Source: Pirellulales bacterium
Lineage (GTDB): Bacteria > Planctomycetota > Planctomycetia > Pirellulales > Lacipirellulaceae
Length of the DNA: 64,000 nucleotides
Assembly: GCA_019636345.1 (NCBI GenBank)
Contig: JAHBXQ010000001.1
Coordinates: 124,001-188,000 of the forward strand
Reading direction: 5' to 3'
The position numbers and the translations under genes were made by a program. Below are positions 55,784 through 64,000 of this stretch, in pieces. The notes below the pieces were generated by a model. That model made no database searches, was not told the DNA's origin, and saw only the letters and a program-made list of their open reading frames with translations. Numbering within the stretch: position 1 is the stretch's first letter; every line of letters starts with the position of its first letter.

Positions 55784-56797
55784 ATGCCTGTCTCGATTCA
55801 AGACGTCGCCAAACGCGCCAGCGTGTCGATCAGCACGGTTTCGCGCGTTCTCAACCGCCGCAACATCGTCAACGAGACGACTCGCAAACGGGTCGAGGAG
55901 GCGATCACCGAGTTGGGCTATCAGCCCAACGTGTTCGCCCGCGGGTTGATGTTGCGCCGTAGCCACGTCTTGGGGCTCGTGCTGCCCGATCTGCACGGCG
56001 AGTTCTATTCCGAGATCATTCGCGGCGCCAATGTTCGGGCCCGGGAATTGGGCTACAAGCTGATGATTTCCTCGGTCGCGGCCGACGACGACGGCAGCGA
56101 ACTGATGGCCACTGTGGCCGACCAAGCCCTCATCGACGGGGTGGCGGTCATGGTCTCGGAGGTCGACGCCCGCACCCGGGCTACGCTGTCGGGGGTGAAG
56201 GGGCCGCTGGTCGTCCTCGACGGCGAGGTGCTGGGGGTCAAGCACGACAGCGTCGTCATCGATCAACGCATGGGGGCGGTCGCGCTGATTCGCCACCTTG
56301 TCGAGCGCCGCGGCGCCCGCCGGGTCGTGTTCGTCGGCGGATTGCCTACGAACTTCGACACGATGGAACGTCTCGCCGCGGCTCAGGAGGTGACTCGCGA
56401 AGCGGGGGTTGCGCTCGAGCCCGGCGATATCTTCCACCTTGATTACTTGTACGACACCGCGTTCGAACTCGGCCAGCGCAAGGTGCGCGAGTGGTCGCAT
56501 CGTCGGGCGAGCGTCTTTGCCGCCAACGACGAAATGGCCGCGGGGATCATCGACGCGGCAATCGACGCGGGCTTGTCGGTCCCCGACGATCTGCCTGTCG
56601 TCGGCTTCGACGACACGCGAATTGCGGCCATGACCCGGCCTCGGCTCACTACGGTGCGGGTCCCCATGTCGAGCATGGGCGCTGCCGCGATTGACTTGTT
56701 GTTCCAACGGATCACCGACCCCAAGCGACCGGTGGCCCGTTTGACCCTGCAGTCCGAGTTGGTCGTCCGCGAATCCTGCGGCGCCCCGGAGGCCTGA
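55784..56797 (+). CDS. LacI-family transcriptional regulator
   Basis: The 337-residue repressor has the DNA-binding head SIQDVAKRASVSISTVSRVL (residues 4-23) and a hinge YQPNVFARGL. The periplasmic-binding-like sensor domain follows (HVLGLVLPDLHGEFYSEIIRG, VGFDDTRIAAMTRPRLTTV). It should bind the operator at 55665-55678, repress both divergent units, and be released by a sugar from the imported glycan. ATG 55784 is the normal start just before the helix-turn-helix. The importer genes follow 99 bases later in the same direction. Confidence 0.94.
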   Translation: MPVSIQDVAKRASVSISTVSRVLNRRNIVNETTRKRVEEAITELGYQPNVFARGLMLRRSHVLGLVLPDLHGEFYSEIIRGANVRARELGYKLMISSVAADDDGSELMATVADQALIDGVAVMVSEVDARTRATLSGVKGPLVVLDGEVLGVKHDSVVIDQRMGAVALIRHLVERRGARRVVFVGGLPTNFDTMERLAAAQEVTREAGVALEPGDIFHLDYLYDTAFELGQRKVREWSHRRASVFAANDEMAAGIIDAAIDAGLSVPDDLPVVGFDDTRIAAMTRPRLTTVRVPMSSMGAAAIDLLFQRITDPKRPVARLTLQSELVVRESCGAPEA

Positions 56798-56840
56798 ACG
56801 GCCGGGCGTGCGCGGCGCTGGCGCCGACCGAAGTCATCAT

Positions 56841-56850
56841 CCCCCCCCCC
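56841..56850. repeat. Homopolymeric tract of ten C
   Basis: Ten consecutive C lie in the 99-base gap between the regulator and the binding-protein gene. Such tracts are prone to slippage. No promoter boxes flank it clearly, so its effect, if any, is unknown. Confidence 0.5.
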
Positions 56851-56896
56851 GCGCCCGGCGGCGTCGGGGCCTCCTTTGCTTGTCTTGCCGTTGGCT

Positions 56897-58216
56897 ATGG
56901 CTGGTCCCGTCGTCTCACCGAAGTTTGCCGCGGCGTGGCTCGCTCTGAGCCTCGCGCTCGGCTGCAGCCGCGGGGACCAGCGGGCCGAGCGGATCGAGTT
57001 CTGGGCGATCGGCTCAGAAGGAGAGGTCGTCGCCCCGTTGGTGCGGGAGTTCGAGCGGCTCCACCCGGGGACGGAAGTTCGGATCCAGCAGATCCCCTGG
57101 ACCGCAGCTCACGAGAAGCTGCTGACCGCGTTCGCCGGCGACGCCCTTCCCGACGTCTGCCAATTGGGAAACACCTGGATCGCGGAGTTTGCGGCGCTCG
57201 GGGCGCTGGAGGATCTTTCCGACCGCGTCGGCGCGGATCGACCTGTCGACCCGCAGGCTTTCTTCCCCGGCGTGTGGGAAGGCAACGTCGTCGGCGACGA
57301 CGCGGCGGGCGAGCGACTGTACGGCGTCCCCTGGTACGTCGATACGCGGGTGCTGTTTTATCGCACTGATCTGCTGGCAGCTGCCGGGTTCGCCGAGCCC
57401 CCGCAGAGTTGGGACGAGTGGCTCGCAATGGCCCGGGCCGTCCAAACGCGGCAGGGCGCTGACGACCACGCCATGCTGCTGCCGACGAATGAGTGGGAAC
57501 AGCCGGTGATTCTGGGGCTGCAAGCCGGCTCGACGATGCTGCGCGACGGGGGCCGCTATGGCGGGTTCGAACAGCCGGAGTTCGCTCGGGCGTTCGAGTT
57601 CTACGCCTCGATCTTCGCCGAGGGGCTTGCTCCCAAGACCCCCAACACGCGGATCGCCAACGTGTGGCAGGAGTTCGAGCGCGGGGCGTTCGTGTTCTAC
57701 GTTACGGGGCCGTGGAACGTCGCCGAATTTCGCAAGCGGCTCGGCCCCGCGATGAACGGCAAATGGACCACGGCGCCCCTGCCCGGGCCCGACGACCAGT
57801 TCCCCGGCGCCTCGATGGCGGGGGGCTGCAGCTTGGTGCTGTTCGCTGCGTCGCCGCGGAAAGACGCGGCTTGGCGGCTGGTCGAATACCTCGCGTGCCC
57901 CGAGCAACAAGCGGCGTTCTTCGCCGCGTCGGGCAACTTGCCGACCCGTCGCGCCGCTTGGCAGGACCCGCGCCTTGCGCAGGACGAACATCTGGCGGCC
58001 TTTCGCCGGCAGTTGGACAACGTGGTCGCGCTGCCGCGGGTGCCTGAGTGGGAGCAGATCGCGATGCGCGTTTGGCCCGCCGCCGAGGCGGCGATCAACG
58101 GCCGCGCTACGACCGCCGCGGCGCTTGCGCGACTCGATCGGCAGGTCGATTCGATCCTCGAGAAGCGCCGGTGGATGCTTGCCCGTCACTCGCCCCGAAT
58201 TGCGGAGGCGGACTGA
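56897..58216 (+). CDS. Sugar ABC transporter substrate-binding lipoprotein
   Basis: The 439-residue binding protein belongs to the solute-binding family 1. It captures an oligosaccharide outside the membrane. The signal peptide ends in a lipobox (LALGC, Cys23). Typical landmarks are EFERLHPGTEVRIQQIPW, LPDVCQLGNTWIAEF, GVPWYVDTRVLFYRTDLL and the C-terminal GNLPTRRAAW. ATG 56897 is preferred to a TTG at 56876. A run of ten C lies 47 bases upstream. The two permease genes follow at once. Confidence 0.92.
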   Translation: MAGPVVSPKFAAAWLALSLALGCSRGDQRAERIEFWAIGSEGEVVAPLVREFERLHPGTEVRIQQIPWTAAHEKLLTAFAGDALPDVCQLGNTWIAEFAALGALEDLSDRVGADRPVDPQAFFPGVWEGNVVGDDAAGERLYGVPWYVDTRVLFYRTDLLAAAGFAEPPQSWDEWLAMARAVQTRQGADDHAMLLPTNEWEQPVILGLQAGSTMLRDGGRYGGFEQPEFARAFEFYASIFAEGLAPKTPNTRIANVWQEFERGAFVFYVTGPWNVAEFRKRLGPAMNGKWTTAPLPGPDDQFPGASMAGGCSLVLFAASPRKDAAWRLVEYLACPEQQAAFFAASGNLPTRRAAWQDPRLAQDEHLAAFRRQLDNVVALPRVPEWEQIAMRVWPAAEAAINGRATTAAALARLDRQVDSILEKRRWMLARHSPRIAEAD

Positions 58217-58219
58217 CCG

Positions 58220-59185
58220 ATGGCGATCCCCGCGTCACTCTCGCAGGCGACGAACCGAACGTTTGGCGCGCAACCGGGCCCGGCCGGCAGTTCGGGGCGG
58301 TTCCTCGGAATTGCCGCCGGGTGGTGGTTCGTCGCCCCGGCGCTGGTGATCGTGGGGGCGTTTTTCCTGGGGCCGATCGCGGCGTCGTTCGTCCTCAGCG
58401 TGACCGACTTCGACATCTACGCCCTGGCCGACTGGCGGAACCTGAGGTTCTCCGGCGGGCAGAACTTCAGCCGGCTGCTGGTCGGCGAGCAGAGCGGCGT
58501 CTTCTGGCAGGCCCTGAAGAACACATGTTACTTCGTGCTCGTCGGGGGGCCGCTGTCGGTGCTCGTCTCGCTGGGAGCCGCCTTGCTGCTGGAGGCCAAG
58601 CTCGCCCGTTGGAAGGGGCTGTTGCGGGTCGTCTTTTTCGCCCCGGTCGTGACGACCCTTGTGGCGACCTCGATCGTGTGGCGCTATCTGTACCACGGCA
58701 AGTACGGGCTGATCAATCACGCGCTCGAGTCGCTCGGGGTCGACCCGATCGACTGGCTCGGCGATCCGCGGTGGGCGATGCCGGCAATCATCGTGATGGC
58801 CGTCTGGAAGAACTTCGGCTACAACATGGTCATCTTCATGGCGGGATTGCAGAGCATCCCGACCGAGCTCTACGAGGCCGCGGCGCTCGATGGCGCCACG
58901 CCCGCCCGGCGGTTTGTCTACGTCACGCTGCCGGCCTTGGCGCCCACGTTTCTGTTCGTGGGGGTCACGACGATGATCGGCTGCTTTCAGCTCTTCGCCG
59001 AGCCGTATGTGATGACTCGCGGCGGGCCGGAGGGCAGCACCTACAGCCTCGTCATGCTGATGTACGAGGAGGGCTTCCGTTGGTGGCGCCTGGGAGCGGC
59101 TTCGGCGGCGGCCTTGGTGTTGTTCGCCATCACGCTGGCCGCAGCCGCAGTGCAGATGTCCCTCCAGCGGAGGGCGCTTGCATGA
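58220..59185 (+). CDS. Sugar ABC transporter permease (MalF/UgpA type)
   Basis: The 321-residue inner-membrane protein has six helices after a 30-residue leader. The EAA loop that contacts the ATPase is at ELYEAAALDGATPARRFVYVTLPALAP. It forms the channel with the next permease. The start is three bases after the binding-protein stop, with GGAGG upstream. Its stop overlaps the next start (ATGA). Confidence 0.93.
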   Translation: MAIPASLSQATNRTFGAQPGPAGSSGRFLGIAAGWWFVAPALVIVGAFFLGPIAASFVLSVTDFDIYALADWRNLRFSGGQNFSRLLVGEQSGVFWQALKNTCYFVLVGGPLSVLVSLGAALLLEAKLARWKGLLRVVFFAPVVTTLVATSIVWRYLYHGKYGLINHALESLGVDPIDWLGDPRWAMPAIIVMAVWKNFGYNMVIFMAGLQSIPTELYEAAALDGATPARRFVYVTLPALAPTFLFVGVTTMIGCFQLFAEPYVMTRGGPEGSTYSLVMLMYEEGFRWWRLGAASAAALVLFAITLAAAAVQMSLQRRALA

Positions 59186-60003
59186 ACCGCATCGTCGCCT
59201 CCATGGCTCTGAACGGCCTGTTGATCGTGTTGGCCCTGTCGGTCATGGCGCCCCTGGCGTGGACCGTAGCGGCCTCGGTGATGCCGGCCGGATCGGCCCA
59301 GCAGTACCCGCCCCCCCTGTGGCCGCGGGAGTTTACGCTCGACAACTACCGGCAACTGTTCAGTCGGCTGAACATGGGGCGATATTTTGCCAACAGCGTC
59401 GCTGTGTCGCTGGCGATCACGGCCAGCGCGTTGCTGTTGAACTCGATGGCCGGCTATGCGTTCGCCAAGCTGCGATTCCGAGGTCGCGACCGGGTGTTCA
59501 AACTGCTGTTGGCCGGGCTCGTCGTCCCGATCCAGGCGGCCATGCTGCCGCTGTTTTTGCTGCTGAAGCACATGGGGGTCATCAACACCTACTGGGCGGT
59601 CGTCATCCCTTCGATGGCCACGATTTACGGAGTTTTTCTGGTTCGGCAGTACGCGACGTCGATTCCCGACAGTCTGCTCGACGCCGCCCGGGTCGACGGG
59701 GCAGGGGAGCTGCGAATCTACCTCTCGGTGGTCCTCCCCCTGCTGCGGCCGGTGCTGGCCACGCTGGGGATATTCACCTTTCTGGCCGCGTGGAACGACT
59801 TCATGTGGCCGCTGGCGGTGCTCACGGGGAACGATTCCTACACCTTGCCGGTCGCCCTGGCGATCCTGTCAGGGGAGCATGTCCAGGATGCGGAACTCAT
59901 GATGGCGGGCTCGGTGGTGACAATGCTGCCGGCCCTGGTTTTATTTGCGGCGCTACAGCGACAACTCATTGGCGGGATTATGATGGGAAGCGTCAAAGGT
60001 TAA
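59182..60003 (+). CDS. Sugar ABC transporter permease (MalG/UgpE type)
   Basis: The 273-residue second permease has six helices and the EAA loop SLLDAARVDGAGELRIYLSVVLPLLRP. The motif FTLDNYRQLF at the N-terminal side is typical of this subfamily. ATG 59182 overlaps the upstream stop. No ATP-binding gene follows, so a shared sugar ATPase (MsmK/UgpC type) elsewhere in the genome is presumably used. Confidence 0.94.
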   Translation: MNRIVASMALNGLLIVLALSVMAPLAWTVAASVMPAGSAQQYPPPLWPREFTLDNYRQLFSRLNMGRYFANSVAVSLAITASALLLNSMAGYAFAKLRFRGRDRVFKLLLAGLVVPIQAAMLPLFLLLKHMGVINTYWAVVIPSMATIYGVFLVRQYATSIPDSLLDAARVDGAGELRIYLSVVLPLLRPVLATLGIFTFLAAWNDFMWPLAVLTGNDSYTLPVALAILSGEHVQDAELMMAGSVVTMLPALVLFAALQRQLIGGIMMGSVKG

Positions 60004-60077
60004 CGCCAGCCGCGACACTCATGGCGTCGGCGACCCCGCGGTCGCCGAGCCGCAACGATTCAGGACGACCTCACGCG

Positions 60078-63000
60078 ATGGAGCAGACACAACCCCCGAC
60101 CCGGTTCGGCGTCGCCCAGACGCCCGCGACCGTCCGGCCTCCCGACGAGGGCGCCGCGACGCTGCGCGGGCGTACGCTGCGGTCGCTGGTCACCGCCGCC
60201 GGCGCCGGCGGGCTGACTTACGACGGCCTAGCCGTCACCCGTTGGGACGGCGACATGTTGCGTCAATCGCTGGGCGCCTTCCACTATCTTCGCGATCTCG
60301 ATTCCGGGGGACTGTGGTCCGCCGGCTGGCAGCCGACGGGCGCCGTCCCCGATCACTACGCCGCGGAAACGCGCGGCAACGTGGCGACCATCCACCGCAT
60401 CGACGGAGGGATCGCCTCGCTGTTGGAGATCGCCATCGCCGAGGCCGACGTTGAAGTCCGGCGCTGCACGGTGTGGAACCTGGGCGAAGGGCCGCGCCGC
60501 ATCGAACTGACCTCGTACTTGGAGTGGGTCCTTCAGGAGGCCGCAGCGGACGCGTCGCATCCGGCGTTCTCGAAGTTGTTCGTGGAAACGTCGATCGATT
60601 GCGAGGCCCGCGCAATCTTCGCCCGCCGTCGCCGGCGTTCTCCCGAGCAGCCGCTGTTGGCCGGGGCGCACTGGATCGCCGACTTGGCGGGCGAGCTGCT
60701 CGGCCAGCCGACGTTTGAAACCTCGCGGACCGCGTTTGTGGGCCGCGGCGGTTCTGTGCGCCAGCCGCTGGCTTTACGCGGAACGCTTTCCTCCGCAGGC
60801 CGATGCGGCCCGGTGCTCGACCCAATTGCGAGTTGGCGAGTCGCTTTTTTCTTGCCTGGAGGTGAAAGCGCTTCCATCTCGCTTGTCACCGCCGCCCGCG
60901 CTGACGTGGACTCGCTGCACAGCGACATTGCCGCGTGCGACCGGTCCGCGTTGCGCCGCGCATTCGAGCCGCGCGACGCGTCGACCTCCGCCTTGAACGG
61001 CGACGTGCCAGTAAGCCAGTCTTCCGCGACTGCGGCGATCGAACTCGATTCCCTCGTCGCGGAGGAGATGCTGCGCGTCGACCCGCCTCACACCGAGTTC
61101 TCCGGCCAGCCGTTCGTGCGGGCGACTGCGCGGTCGGCGCGAGGGAGCGCTCGCGACCCAGGGGGGGACGCCGCCGAGCCATTGCAGTTTGCCAACGGTC
61201 TGGGCGGATTCTCCGCCGACGGTTCGGAGTACGTGATCCGCCTTCGCCCCGACGAGGACGGCGCGCTTGCGTTGCCGCCGCAACCATGGGTGAACATTGT
61301 CGCCAACGAGGACGGGGGTTTCATCGCCACCGAGACCGGCGCCGGTTACGCTTGGACCGCCAACAGCCGCGAGAATCGGTTGACCCCCTGGCATAACGAC
61401 CCGGTGCTTGATCCCCACAGCGAGGCGATCTATCTTCGCGACCGCGATTCGCGGCGTTATTGGAGTCCGCTCCCCGGGCCGGCCGGGGCGGGCGTCGAAT
61501 GCGAGATACGGCACGGCTTCGGGGCCAGCGAGTACCGCCAAGTCGCCGAGCAATTGGAGCAGCGCGTCGTCGCCTTTATGCCTCCGCGCGGGGCGGTGAA
61601 GATCACGCGCATGTCGCTTTCCAATCGGGGATCCGAGACCCGCCGGCTCGACGTGATGAGCTACGCCGATCTGGCGCTGGGGAACGGCACGCACGAATCC
61701 GCCGCGGGGGTCGTCGCTTGGTTCGACGAAGACTCGCAGGCGATCTTCGCGAAGAATCCGCGTCGCGAGCTGGCCGGGCGAATCGCGTTCGCAGCGATCC
61801 TGGGCGCAGATGTCGAAGAGCCAATCTGCTGGTGCTGCGATCCGCGAGACTTCCTCGGGCCGTTGGGAGATCTCGCGGCGCCGCGGGCCGTGTGCCGCGG
61901 TCGGCGGCTCGTCGGCCGTCCGGCGAGCGGCGGTCCCGCATGCGCCGCGTTGCAGGCCGAGCTCGAGCTGGCCCCCGGCGCCGAGACTGAGGCGGTCCTC
62001 CTCGTTGGCGAAGCCGACAGCCAAGCGGAAGCTCGGAAACTGATCGACCAGTACCGATCGCCCGCCTCGGTCGAAGCGGCCTTGGCGGCCGCGCGCGACA
62101 AATGGCGTGGCATTCTGTCGGCGATTGAGATCGAGACCCCGTCGCAGCCGGTGAACCTGATGGTCAACGGCTGGCTCCCTTACCAGAACCTAAGTTGCCG
62201 GATTTGGGCCCGCAGCGCGTATTACCAGGCTGGCGGGGCGTACGGATTCCGCGATCAGCTGCAGGACGCGGCGGCGTACGTTTACCACTGGCCGGAGTTG
62301 ACCCGCGATCAGATCGTGCGGCACGCCTCGCACCAGTTCGTCGAGGGGGACGTACTCCACTGGTGGCATCCCCCGCTGAGCCGAGGCCTCCGCACGAGGT
62401 TCGCCGACGATTTGCTGTGGCTGCCGATGATCGCCGCCGAGTACTGCGCTACGACCGGCGACGAAGCGTTGTGGGATTACGAGGCCCCGTTCCTTCGCGG
62501 CCCGCAGCTCGATCCCGGAGAGGACGAGCGATTCATCCTCCCTGAGCCGGCGGGAGTCGCCGGGTCGATCTACGACCATTGTTGCCGGGCCGTCGACCGC
62601 TCGCTCGCCGTCGGCGACCGCGGTTTGCCCCTCATGGGGTGCGGCGACTGGAACGACGGCATGAATCGCATCGGTCACGGCCGCGGCGAGAGCGTGTGGA
62701 TGGGTTTTTTCCTCTGCTACGTGCTCGATCGGATGATCCCGGTTTGCCGGCGGCGCGGGGATGACGAGCGAGTCGCCAGCTACGAGCAGCACCGCCGCAA
62801 CCTGACGGCTGCGCTCAACGACGCCGGGTGGGACGGCCAGTGGTATCGCCGGGCGTATTTCGACGATGGCACTCCGGTCGGTTCGATCGATTCGGTCGAG
62901 TGTCAAATCGACGCCCTCGCGCAAGCCTGGGCCGTCCTCTCGGGGGTCGCCCCGGCGGACCGCGCCGCCGCTGCCCTCGACGCCGTCGACGAGCGGCTCG

Positions 63001-63623
63001 TGCGACGCGACCTGGGGATGGTCAAACTGCTCGATCCGCCGTTCGATCGCTCGCCGAACGACCCGGGGTACATTCAGGGTTACGTCCCGGGGGTCCGCGA
63101 AAACGGCGGGCAGTACACCCACGGCGTGTTGTGGTATCTGCGAGCCCTGGCCGAAGCGGGACGCGGCACGCAGGCGGTCGAACTGCTGGAGATGCTCACC
63201 CCGATCCGCCACGGCGACTCGCCCGAGCAGGTCGCGCGCTATCAGGCCGAGCCGTACGTGGCGGCGGCCGACGTGTACGGTCAACCGCCGCACGAAGGCC
63301 GGGCCGGCTGGACCTGGTACACCGGCAGCGCGGGGTGGATGTTCCGCGTCGCCGTCGAATCGATCCTGGGGCTGTCGATCAACGGCGGCAACGAGCTCGT
63401 GCTCAACCCGTCGATCGCCGCCGATTGGCCGAGGTGCCGACTCTTCTATCGGCCCGACCGCCAGGGGACCGAGTACGCGATCACGATCGAGAACCCCTTG
63501 GGTCGGGGGCGCGGCGTGACCGCGGCTTCGCTCGACGGCCAACCGGTCGCCGTGGTCGAAGGCGCGGCGCGCGTGCCGCTGGCGCGCGACGGTCGTCGCC
63601 ACGAAGCGAGGATCGTGTTGTGA
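60078..63623 (+). CDS. GH94-family phosphorylase resembling the C-terminal part of cyclic beta-1,2-glucan synthase
   Basis: The 1181-residue protein has no signal peptide, so it should be cytoplasmic. It has a double N-terminal beta-sandwich (about 20-330, then 375-690; the second starts [19 protein letters not shown] and [16 protein letters not shown]). A long alpha/alpha barrel (about 700-1090) follows. [10 protein letters not shown] (residues 855-864) carries the general-acid aspartate of GH94, and [13 protein letters not shown] the phosphate-binding loop. The whole layout matches the GH94 third of NdvB-type cyclic beta-1,2-glucan synthase, without the GT84 part, and 1,2-beta-oligoglucan phosphorylases. 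Expected reaction: phosphate plus oligoglucan gives glucose 1-phosphate. Cellobiose or laminaribiose phosphorylase are alternatives. Confidence 0.88.
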   Translation: MEQTQPPTRFGVAQTPATVRPPDEGAATLRGRTLRSLVTAAGAGGLTYDGLAVTRWDGDMLRQSLGAFHYLRDLDSGGLWSAGWQPTGAVPDHYAAETRGNVATIHRIDGGIASLLEIAIAEADVEVRRCTVWNLGEGPRRIELTSYLEWVLQEAAADASHPAFSKLFVETSIDCEARAIFARRRRRSPEQPLLAGAHWIADLAGELLGQPTFETSRTAFVGRGGSVRQPLALRGTLSSAGRCGPVLDPIASWRVAFFLPGGESASISLVTAARADVDSLHSDIAACDRSALRRAFEPRDASTSALNGDVPVSQSSATAAIELDSLVAEEMLRVDPPHTEFSGQPFVRATARSARGSARDPGGDAAEPLQFANGLGGFSADGSEYVIRLRPDEDGALALPPQPWVNIVANEDGGFIATETGAGYAWTANSRENRLTPWHNDPVLDPHSEAIYLRDRDSRRYWSPLPGPAGAGVECEIRHGFGASEYRQVAEQLEQRVVAFMPPRGAVKITRMSLSNRGSETRRLDVMSYADLALGNGTHESAAGVVAWFDEDSQAIFAKNPRRELAGRIAFAAILGADVEEPICWCCDPRDFLGPLGDLAAPRAVCRGRRLVGRPASGGPACAALQAELELAPGAETEAVLLVGEADSQAEARKLIDQYRSPASVEAALAAARDKWRGILSAIEIETPSQPVNLMVNGWLPYQNLSCRIWARSAYYQAGGAYGFRDQLQDAAAYVYHWPELTRDQIVRHASHQFVEGDVLHWWHPPLSRGLRTRFADDLLWLPMIAAEYCATTGDEALWDYEAPFLRGPQLDPGEDERFILPEPAGVAGSIYDHCCRAVDRSLAVGDRGLPLMGCGDWNDGMNRIGHGRGESVWMGFFLCYVLDRMIPVCRRRGDDERVASYEQHRRNLTAALNDAGWDGQWYRRAYFDDGTPVGSIDSVECQIDALAQAWAVLSGVAPADRAAAALDAVDERLVRRDLGMVKLLDPPFDRSPNDPGYIQGYVPGVRENGGQYTHGVLWYLRALAEAGRGTQAVELLEMLTPIRHGDSPEQVARYQAEPYVAAADVYGQPPHEGRAGWTWYTGSAGWMFRVAVESILGLSINGGNELVLNPSIAADWPRCRLFYRPDRQGTEYAITIENPLGRGRGVTAASLDGQPVAVVEGAARVPLARDGRRHEARIVL
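60863..60876. promoter_or_regulatory. Intragenic LacI-operator-like site in the GH94 gene
   Basis: TGAAAGCGCTTCCA differs in one base from TGAAAGCGCTTTCA and is close to the operator at 55665-55678. It encodes Glu-Ser-Ala-Ser within the GH94 gene. It may be an auxiliary operator or a chance match of common codons. Confidence 0.3.
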
Positions 63624-64000
63624 ATCGGCCGGACGCGAGCAAACTGCCGCCGCCCGTACCGAGGTTTCCCGCCGACTTCGTGTGGGGCGCGGCGACGTCG
63701 GCCTACCAGATCGAAGGCTCCCCCGACGCGGACGGCGCAGGGCTGAGCATTTGGGACGAGTTCGCTCGCTCTCCCGGCAATATCGCGGCGAACGACAACG
63801 GCGACGTGGCGTGCGACCACTACCGGCGGTGGCGCGAAGACGTCGCCTTGATGAGCGAACTGGGACTGCAGGCCTATCGGTTCAGCGTCGCCTGGAGCCG
63901 CGTCCTCCCCGCGGGGACCGGCCGAGTGAACGGTGCCGGACTTGACTTCTACGATCGGCTGGTCGACGAGTTGGTCGACCGCGGCATCGCCCCCTACGTC
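63620..64000 (+). CDS. GH1 beta-glucosidase, partial (cut by window end)
   Basis: The visible 127 residues begin at GTG 63620, overlapping the GH94 stop. They carry the GH1 N-terminal signature [18 protein letters not shown] (17-34) and the following block [33 protein letters not shown] retaining beta-glucosidase of this family would release glucose from short beta-glucosides. No signal peptide is present, so it is cytoplasmic and would complete breakdown after import and phosphorolysis. The catalytic Glu residues lie beyond the window end. Confidence 0.92.
   Translation, partial: MNRPDASKLPPPVPRFPADFVWGAATSAYQIEGSPDADGAGLSIWDEFARSPGNIAANDNGDVACDHYRRWREDVALMSELGLQAYRFSVAWSRVLPAGTGRVNGAGLDFYDRLVDELVDRGIAPYV

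Noticed and set aside
60021-60077. Earlier ATG start of the GH94 protein at 60021
   Set aside because: It has no ribosome site and would add 19 low-complexity residues. ATG 60078 is the simpler choice, although its own ribosome site is weak.

Overview
The window is high-GC bacterial chromosome, almost certainly from a planctomycete of the Pirellulales type. That assignment is an inference from gene content: a split cytochrome b with a giant multihaem cytochrome, a MoxR/DUF58/BatA/von Willebrand locus with a squalene-cyclase-fold protein, an NPCBM protein, a secreted sulfatase, a CHRD protein with a PEP-CTERM tail, and GC-rich genes separated by short degenerate intergenic repeats. No rRNA, tRNA, CRISPR array, transposase or prophage gene was seen.

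Region 1 (about 299-21871, all plus strand) is one long respiratory cluster. It encodes a bc-type quinol oxidase (Rieske protein, b6-like cytochrome b, a long subunit-IV-like membrane protein and a 1551-residue octahaem cytochrome with a PDZ-like segment). Two secreted proteins with amicyanin-type copper motifs and a dihaem cytochrome c lipoprotein follow. Next come a cytochrome c oxidase (subunits II, I, III and IV) and its assembly factors: haem A synthase, haem O synthase and a Sco copper chaperone, with an ABC-2 exporter pair, a DUF420 protein and a small CPxC membrane protein. The layout suggests electron flow from quinol through Rieske/cytochrome b to the octahaem protein, then copper proteins or cytochrome c, then CuA and the oxidase. 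A near-perfect CRP/FNR-type palindrome lies just upstream of the first gene.

Region 2 (21906-24791) holds a DUF983 zinc-ribbon membrane protein on the minus strand, a 59-residue membrane protein and a PQQ-type beta-propeller protein. Region 3 (25070-38236) is a plus-strand MoxR - DUF58 - BatA-like - vWA/GATase-like - large coiled-coil membrane protein locus, ending with a small secreted protein, a squalene-cyclase-fold repeat protein and an NPCBM-domain protein.

Region 4 (38270-52530) is mixed: a large secreted beta-sandwich protein, a small SHOCT-like protein, clpX, a CHRD/PEP-CTERM protein, a class I aminotransferase, an EamA transporter, three related envelope proteins, a secreted hypothetical protein and an acetyl-CoA hydrolase/CoA-transferase behind a sigma-54-like promoter.

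Region 5 (52541-64000) looks like a glycan utilisation locus. On the minus strand are a sulfatase and a secreted glucoamylase-like (PF10091-type) enzyme. Divergently on the plus strand are a LacI regulator, a sugar ABC importer (binding lipoprotein and two permeases, no ATPase), a GH94 phosphorylase resembling the C-terminal part of cyclic beta-1,2-glucan synthase, and a GH1 beta-glucosidase cut by the window end. One LacI-type operator sits where the two divergent promoters overlap. My best inference is that this locus degrades beta-1,2-glucans or sophoro-oligosaccharides.
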